Below are positions 57,641 to 64,000 of a DNA stretch of 64,000 bases, piece by piece. The notes beneath the pieces were generated by a model that did not search any database, was not told the origin of the DNA, and saw only the letters and a program-made list of their open reading frames with translations. This DNA comes from Sweltsa coloradensis (taxonomy: Eukaryota; Arthropoda; Insecta; Plecoptera; Chloroperlidae). The number at the start of each line of letters is the position of its first letter. Within the stretch, counting starts at the first letter, position 1. Position numbers and translations under genes: made by a program. The stretch spans positions 1 to 64,000 of the forward strand of contig JAMZAV010001463.1 of NCBI GenBank assembly GCA_024449915.1. Direction: 5' to 3'.

Positions 57641-58533
57641 AGGCCCTAGCAATATATAGCGGCAGTCCGATGAAACTTATTGCTAATTGAACACGGAAAC
57701 GGCGGCCATTGTGTGGGAACAGTCAGCTGTCTGGATGTAGGCCTTGTGTTTTGTGTTATAGCTAATACTTGTTATAAGTAAGTTATGTGTATTAATAATT
57801 AACGTATTATATACCCAACATGACGCAACCACGATTACAAATTATCCTTCATAGGCGTGTAATTAGATTTGAGTTTGTTTATTTTAGTACGCGTTACAAT
57901 CACGAGCAGCCCTGTAGATATTTATTGTCACAAAGATCGTAAAGGCAAGCTACATTATCCAGTAGGCCTTGTATAATCTACATTGGTCGATGTGCAAACT
58001 AGCTAGGGTAGGCTCCAAGCTGCTTGACTTCGGAGAAAGGATTTTATTTCATATTTGTTTGTGTTTTCTTTAAGTTATTTGAAAGGTGACCATATTTTGA
58101 AAGTAACAGACCGGGACAATTACAAAAGTGTAAGCATATGTACCCCACGGACCGTTTCGGGGTTTGGGGCAGAGCCCCCAGCCGCCAGAGGCGATTTTTT
58201 AAAGATATATTTGAGTCAAATGCCCAGAAAATAGCTTTCAGACATGAAAATATGATTTAAATATGGTTGTAATAAGTATGTTCTGTAGTCATAAAATCTT
58301 TATCTAGTAGTTTACAAATGATAGTACAAAACTTAATACAAACATTCAGCAGATAATAATGTATTGATGATGGCATTATACTAATGAAGGCCTAATCAAT
58401 AAGAATAAAGATAATTTGAAAATGCATTTAATTTAATATAGTGTATAATATAATATAATATAGTAAGTGCTGGTATGTAGTTAATCAAAAACGTAGTTCA
58501 GTTGTGTGATTGATACATTTTGATTTACCATTA
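57641..58533. other. Low-copy AT-rich DNA
   Basis: No assignable feature. A GTAAGT word follows TTATAA at 57779, and TATAATATAA simple repeats lie near 58440-58460. Confidence 0.35.
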
Positions 58534-59147
58534 TTGGATGAGCGTAGCGAGCGAAGCGAAGATTCCATTTCACCACACTGGAGAAAAATATCCGGAATGT
58601 TTTTTTTTCTTTCTTTCTTTCTTTTCTTTCTTTTTTTCTTTTTTTGTGTGTTTGTGAACACGATTCCGGCTAAACCGATACTCCAATTGCGATGAAATTT
58701 TATGGAGGCTTTCGAAATCTCTGAACTGCCACGTTTTTGAGCGCAACCGAAAAATTATTTCTCATCAAAATCGCAAATTTACGATTTTCGATTTTTAAAA
58801 ACTTTCTTCGACTTATAACACCTACATGCTTAATCCGATTTTAATGATATTTTCACAGAACCTTAATTTCATGAATTAAGATATTCGTGTGAAATTTGAG
58901 CGTAATCGAAAAATTATTTCTCATGAAAATCGAAATTTTACAGTTTTTTCTTCTTTTTAAAATTACGATTAATAAAAAAAAAAAGGAATGTTTTTATTTA
59001 ATTTAATTTAATTAAAAAAAAATCTTCGACTTAATAATAATTTTTTGACAGAACAACAGAAAATCCGCCATTGAGCTGCCAACACATGGCAGCTCAATGC
59101 ACCAATTACGCTCACCCAACAACGCGGCGGGACTTACGTTTTCCTAA
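58534..59147 (+). mobile_element. Family B Helitron-like element, complete (614 bp)
   Basis: It starts TTGGATGAGCGTAGCG after CCATTA. A (TTTC)n/T tract, GTGAACACGATTCCGGC and two core repeats follow. It ends CGCTCACCCAACAACGCGGCGG..TACGTTTTCCTAA. The terminal CTAA still fits the CTRR rule for Helitron ends. Confidence 0.78.
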
Positions 59148-59184
59148 TCTATGAACAAAATCAATGCAAATAATGACTGAGAAA

Positions 59185-59290
59185 ATTAGTGGTGTGCGAG
59201 TCCTGGTTTTTGAGTTCGAGTCGAGTCCGAAAAGAGTACTTCGAATAACTCGAGTATCGAGTCCAATTCGAGTCCGAGTACTTAGTCTTA
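59185..59290. repeat. Degenerate GAGTC/CGAGT word cluster
   Basis: GAGTTCGAGTCGAGTCCGA, AACTCGAGTATCGAGTCC and TTCGAGTCCGAGTAC: at least nine CGAGT/GAGTC words in ~100 bp without strict periodicity. Confidence 0.7.
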
Positions 59291-59328
59291 TTTTTTAAAT
59301 TTACTATTTTGCTCTTTAACTATATTTA

Positions 59329-60853
59329 CTAGGAAAACGCTAAAGTCCCGCCGCGTTGATGGATGAGCTTTTTAAAGTTTTTAGTTTGCGTGGGATATCT
59401 TTACTTTTGCAAGTGCTTTGTTTTGCTGCCTACGCATTGTAGGTGATTGTTGTCAAGTTCCTATTGTTACCTGTCAATTGGCATTATTTACCGTAAAAAA
59501 CTTATATTGAAAGCATTATTTCTATGGATTCTGGCTAAATTTTTCGATTTTTTCTTTCAAAAGGTACTACATCACCATAACCTTAATGTCCATGTATAAT
59601 ATGAACGTTGTAGCCCCACCCGTTTGGTCAGAATTGGCCAAAATGGCAAGAAAATATCGCCCAAAAATTAAAAAAACTTATTGGATGAGCGAAGCGAAGA
59701 CTTCAATTTCACTGACCCCCAAAAAATTTAGCTCGGGTGTTTTTTTTTTTTTTTTGTTTGTTTGTTTTTCTGTCTGTTTGTTAACTCTCTACCAGGCAAA
59801 CGGCATATCCGATCTTGATGAAAATTTGAGGGGACCTTCGAAATCTCTGAACTTAGAGGTGTATTGTTTTTGGGTACAATCGTAGAAATATTTCTCATGA
59901 ATATCGTACTTTTACGATTTTTTTCGATTTTTAGTGCGATATTTTCGTGACATTTGGGCCGATTCTGACCAAACGGGTGGGGCTACAACGTTCATATTAT
60001 ACATGGACATTAAGGTTATGGTGATGTAGTACCTTTTGAAAGAAAAAGTTGAAAAAGGTAGCCGGAATTCATAGAAATAAAGCTTTTAATATAAGTTTAT
60101 TTTTATTTTTATGCGATATTTTCGTGCCATTTGGGCCAATTCTGACCAAACGGGTGGGACTTCAACGTTCATATTATACATGGACATTAAGGTTATGGTG
60201 ATAAAGTACCTTTTGAAAGAAAAAGTTGAAAAAATTACCCAGAATCCATAGAAAAAAAACTTTTAATATAAGTTTTTAACGGTAAATAATAACAAATTGA
60301 CAAGTAACAATAGAAACTTGACAACAATCACCTACAATGCGTGGACAGCAAAACAAAGCAACAAAGCACTTGCAAAAGTAAAGATATCCCACGCAGACTA
60401 AAAACTTTAAAACAAGCTCATCCATCAACGCGGCGGGACTTTAGCGTTTTCCTAGTATTAAAAGCTTAATTTCTATAGATTCTGGCTAACTTTTTCTTTC
60501 AGAAAGCAATACATCACTATTACCTTAATGTCCATGTGAAAAAATATGAACGTTGTAGCCCTACCCGTTTGGTCAGAATTGGCCCAAATGTCACGAAAAT
60601 ATCGCACTAAAAATCGTAAAAAAGTCGTAAAAGTACGATATTCATGAGAAATATTTCTTCGATTGTACCCAAAAACAATACACCTCTAAGTTTAAAGATT
60701 TCGAAGGTCCCCTTCAATTTTCATCAAGATCGGATATGCCGTTTGCTTAGTAGAGAGTTAACAAACAGACAGAAAAAAAAAAAAAAAAAAAAAACACCCG
60801 AGCTAAATTTTTTGGGGATCGGTGAAATTGAAGTCTTCGCTTCGCCCATCCAA
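59329..60853 (-). mobile_element. Family A element, minus strand, split by a plus-strand family A copy
   Basis: The 3' end is at 59329 (CTAGGAAAACGCTAAAG..GATGGATGAGC) and the 5' end at 60853 (CTTCGCCCATCCAA). The body is interrupted between AAAAAACTTA (59680) and TATTAAAAGC (60456) by a complete copy in the opposite direction. Removing that copy restores ACTTATATTAAAAGC, the same sequence as in the uninterrupted copy at 46.5 kb. Confidence 0.87.
59681..60455 (+). mobile_element. Family A Helitron-like element inserted into another family A copy (775 bp)
   Basis: It runs TTGGATGAGCGAAGCG..TTAGCGTTTTCCTAG. The interior holds CTGACCCCCAAAAAATTTAG, the T tract, GTCTGTTTGTTAAC, and two copies of the GACCAAACGGGTGGG segment. 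It lies in the A|T position of its host copy with no duplicated bases. Confidence 0.88.
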
Positions 60854-61548
60854 TTATTATTTTACAATATGAACAGTATTAATTTTATTTATTGATGTTA
60901 GTCTAAATGTAGGCTCCAAACGTTAACATATATAATTGGTTTTAAAATGTAACCTCTCTCTAGATCACTGTAATGATCAAGCATCAAGCACAAAGTAAGT
61001 GATATTCCATGAAAATATTGAAACAAACATTAAAGTGACAAATTTTTATTATTTGTGCCCAAAAATAGTTCAAAACTTCCAAAATGATTATAAATATGTA
61101 TCAAAAAACTCAGGTTACTATTATGACTAAGTAATCAGCATTGGCGACCCGGCACCTCCATCAAAATCATTAATAATACTCGCACACCCTTAGAGAAAAT
61201 GAATTATCTTCTTGGAAGTGGAAGAACTATTTCATTGTTTTTAGTATCAGCATTTATCAGAGGAGTGTACTTTTTAAAGTAAAACATTATCCTTCCATGT
61301 ATAGTAAAAAAAAAATACTAGAACACTATCTCCCCAAAATTGCAAAACGGTATTCAAATTGTCACAGGATTATTTTTAGCTCTTATTACTGATATTATAG
61401 CCAAATTCAGAGGGTACAAATACGTCATTTTAATGAGTCTCTCGGGACACCGGTACAAGTGTTCTGAAAACGGTACTGTACCGGTCAAACCGGTACGTCT
61501 GGTCACCTTATGATTTGATTTCATTTGTTTTTACAACATTCTAAGAAG
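60854..61548. other. Low-copy DNA with ACCGGTAC words
   Basis: Nothing assignable except a cluster of ACCGGTAC / GGTACTGTACC words at 61449-61497. Confidence 0.4.
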
Positions 61549-61594
61549 AGTCGATAAAGAAGTTTCCCCGTTAAACTTCTTTATCGACTCTATT
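61549..61594. repeat. Small palindrome, third copy
   Basis: AGAGTCGATAAAGAAGTTT, a short loop, and the inverse. It matches 56476-56526. Confidence 0.8.
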
Positions 61595-61696
61595 TCTAAG
61601 CAAATTATTATTTATCAAAACACAAGAATCAATAGTCCAGATCTATTCAGATTCAGATTTAGAAAGCACCAACAATCCAGATGTTATGAAGTTGAC

Positions 61697-61800
61697 CGTC
61701 CCGGTAGCTTAGGGGTAAAGCACTCGATCGGCAATCGGGAGACCGGGGTTCGATACCCCACTGGGATGGATTTTGTAATTTCTGGATTGATTATATAAAA
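61697..61800 (+). mobile_element. tRNA-derived SINE
   Basis: A good cloverleaf: acceptor GTCCCGG/CTGGGAT, D-arm GCTTAGGGGTAAAGC, anticodon stem CTCGA/TCGGG, T-arm GGGGTTCGATACCCC. The anticodon loop TCGGCAA lacks U33, which argues against a working tRNA. The body GGATTTTGTAATTTCTGGATTG matches the SINE at 43376. Confidence 0.65.
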
Positions 61801-63095
61801 ACCAGTAATTATTGTTACTTTCAGCAGTCAGCACCACTACTCATGTACATCGCCATAAAAGAAGGCGGTAATCTAGAAGGCCGCTGTATATTGTAGCCAA
61901 TTCTAGCTACAGTGCTGCTTGCGAACGTGATGGACACTAAAATTAGAAGATGCCCTTTTTATCCGTCAAATCGCATTGGTGTTCCTTTGCATCGCGGATA
62001 GGTACCGCAGCCATCATGCGTCATCCAGACCTACTGTATACTATTCCAACATCTTTGCCTAGATCATGTCTTTTATTCTACTTGAAATATGAGTTATTTG
62101 CCGTAATAAACCTACTTAGTTTCGATACTTTCCTGAAACCGAGTCCGAAAACTATTAGTTTTGACTTTTAAGTATAGAAGTTTAAAAAAGCAAAACAGAA
62201 ACACGTTTATATAGGCCTAATCACTTATGGCCCAAACAAACTCTAACCTAAAATATTGAATGATTGGAAAGATTTTTGAGATTTACTAAAAAAAAATTAT
62301 TTTTGACTCCTGGTTTGATAGTAGCATCCATCACCTTGGGTGGATCCGTACCCTGGCACTGTAATGTCAGGATATGCATACTGAGGTGAAACATTCCGGT
62401 TCGTTACCGAAAGAGGTAACTATAATGTGTAACGCATGCGACTCTGTTCACGAGATCGAATCCCACCACCGGCAATTCGTGCTGAAAGCTTTGTTACGAT
62501 TTTTTCTTCTGTAGTTTATGCGAATGCCTAAGGATATTTCCTTCACAACTGTCGTAAAACCCAAACAATCTAGTTGAAGGGTCACACCGGGAAATACGGA
62601 AGTGAGAGAGCAACCTTACAAACAAGTTTATTTTCCTTAAGGAAACACATATCTTTACTGTTAGCAGCTGTTGTGAATGATTTACTTCGCTAGCTCTTCC
62701 TATTTGCCCTACCGAGAACCGCCACAGGTCGTGAAATTAATCAATAGCATAATATATTTTCGTCTGGCAAGTTATCGTCGAAACTATACAACTAGAGTTT
62801 GTTCAATCTCATGTGTTTTCTAAACGATCTTTATGGTGCATTGCTAAGCGATAGCACACGAGGGTCTTAATTGGAAATGCTATTAGCAAGCACCACAGCC
62901 CACCAAAGTGTTTACCAAAATAAATGACATTTAATAGTCCTATAAAATAGCTCTCATAGATTCCTCGGATAATTATATAACTTTTGCTTTGTTAGTAAAA
63001 GAGGGCAAATCTTCCTCAAGTGATTTCTCCAGTGAGAATATTGTATTCATTAAACCAATAAAATAATAATCAAAACTCATTTCAAACAACGTCAG
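61801..63095. other. Low-copy DNA
   Basis: No gene recognised. A weak tRNA-like stretch (GTAACGCATGCGACTC..GAGATCGAATCCCACC, 62430-62470) may be an old SINE head. The open frame 61950-62171 has no family resemblance. Confidence 0.35.
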
Positions 63096-63099
63096 GTTG

Positions 63100-63870
63100 A
63101 GTGGTGTTCTTCACACCGATATCTGGGAGTGGGGCACGAAACAATTTTTTGCCAAGATTGCCGGGCTCAGCGTTTCTTCATCATCAACATCTTCATCGTC
63201 ATCTTCATCCTGCATCTACTTCTCCACCAATTTTTCCCACTCTTTGCTGTCCTCCCACAGCTTCAATTCCATCACCTGGTTCCACGATTCACCTCGCTCT
63301 ACAACGTCTCCTTCGATCAATCTTCCCCATCTTTATCTCTCGGTCTTCCTACTTTTCTTTTACCTTTCTCCTCTGCTTCAAAGCCACGTCTTGGGATCCT
63401 ATCCATTTCCATCCTCTTCATATGCCCAAACCATCTTAAACGTTCCCGTCCTAATTTAAACCTCAATTTCTCCAGACCTAATTCCTTTCTTATAACGTTG
63501 CTTCTAATCATGTTCAGTTTTGTAACCCCCTTGAAACTGTTTAAAAACTTCATCTGTGCTGCTTCCAACTGACTCTCTTCCTTAGTTCCAACCGTCCAGG
63601 TTACTGCACCATACGCAAGAATAGGTATAAAGTATGAATTATAGACAAGATTTTTGCATCTCTGTGGAAACAGCTCGTCCCAAAGCAGCTTTCGCACGAG
63701 TTGATAAAATCCTTCGGCTTTTTGTACCCTAGCTGTAATTTCTCTATTAACTTTAGCATCTTTTGTCAAGATACTTCCTAAGTACATAAAATCTTTCTTT
63801 TCTTCTAATGCTTTTCCACGAAGTCTTAACTTTTCTTGATTCTTAGGCATGCCTTTAACCAATATTTTTT
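63100..63870 (-). pseudogene. LINE ORF2 C-terminal fragment, 5'-truncated
   Basis: The 181-codon minus-strand frame (63862-63317) reads FMYLGSILTKDAKVNREITARV, VYNSYFIPILAYGAVTWT, RSNVIRKELGLEKLR and RLRWFGHMKRMEMDRIPRR, then GKRKVGRPR. This is the region after the RT domain in RTE/CR1-type LINEs, ending with the WFGH..RM...R.PR motif. It is intact as far as it goes; the upstream RT domain is absent after 63870, as expected of a 5'-truncated insertion. About 200 bp of 3' UTR with GATGAAGATGA-type words lies below 63317. Confidence 0.82.
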
Positions 63871-64000
63871 AAATTTATAAACGAATATTGCAATCGAAGA
63901 AAGTAAAGACAATTAAGTCGTCCGTCAGTGAGAGCTTTGGCATGAATTGATATTAAGTTCTTATAATGAAAGTTAATCTTAGATCGCTAGGCATGCAAAT

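Noticed and set aside
57660..57790. Second possible first exon with GTAAGT donor
   Set aside because: Apart from GTAAGT there is no promoter-like composition or other support.
61697..61770. Functional tRNA gene
   Set aside because: Stems are good, but U33 is missing from the anticodon loop and a SINE-type body follows.
63097..63572. Serine/proline-rich plus-strand frames (120, 112 and 147 codons)
   Set aside because: They are antisense shadows of the LINE fragment on the minus strand, which has clear protein motifs.

Overview
This is AT-rich nuclear DNA from an invertebrate animal. There are no operons, ribosome-binding sites or compact gene arrays. The recognisable coding sequence is all selfish or decayed: a Mag-like Ty3/gypsy element, Ty1/copia remnants, Penelope-like elements (PLEs) with GIY-YIG nuclease domains, several non-LTR (LINE) fragments, and two degraded copies of a tesmin/TSO1-like CXC-domain protein. 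tRNA-derived SINEs are scattered between them. The phylum cannot be fixed from sequence alone; the short TE families with 160-bp core repeats resemble those known from molluscs and arthropods. I found no intact host protein gene.

Layout. 1-6 kb: Helitron/Helentron-like short elements with ~160-bp core repeats (called families A, B and C here), a nested MITE, a 1.2-kb tandem duplication, and a palindromic array of GCGCGAA/GAGCGAA words. 6.4-11.2 kb: a ~200-bp tandem repeat split by a decayed Mag-like gypsy element. 12-16 kb: a ~4-kb inverted repeat whose inner parts encode a decayed CXC-domain protein and whose outer parts are ~160-bp tandem arrays. 16-22 kb: short tandem repeats, a decayed LINE, dispersed repeats and a family C element. 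22.4-29 kb: three PLE copies, two head-to-tail on the minus strand and a third joined head-to-head, each with a hammerhead-like motif in the tail. 29-36.9 kb: family C elements, half of a foldback element, a long near-perfect inverted repeat, a ~300-bp tandem array and a LINE 3' end. 37-43 kb: the least repetitive part, with one speculative promoter/first-exon candidate. 43-47 kb: family E (a tRNA-containing Helitron-like element), a 930-bp foldback element carrying a SINE, and a family A element. 47-55.3 kb: a LINE, then a copia element split by a three-unit family E array, then a family C element split by a two-unit family E array. 55-64 kb: a copia LTR/leader split by family B, more family A and B copies including one A inserted in another, SINEs, and a LINE 3' end.

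The main theme is one superfamily of short elements (A, B, C, E). They start with TTGGATGAGCG or TTAAACGAG, carry the inverted form of that word near the 3' end, then a small AACGC...GCGTT hairpin, and stop at CTAG. Nested copies allow pre-insertion sites to be reconstructed, and these show precise insertion between A and T without target duplication. This fits rolling-circle transposition. Family E also forms exact head-to-tail arrays and carries Pol III A and B boxes. No autonomous Rep/helicase copy is present in the window, so the assignment to Helitron/Helentron is an inference from structure.
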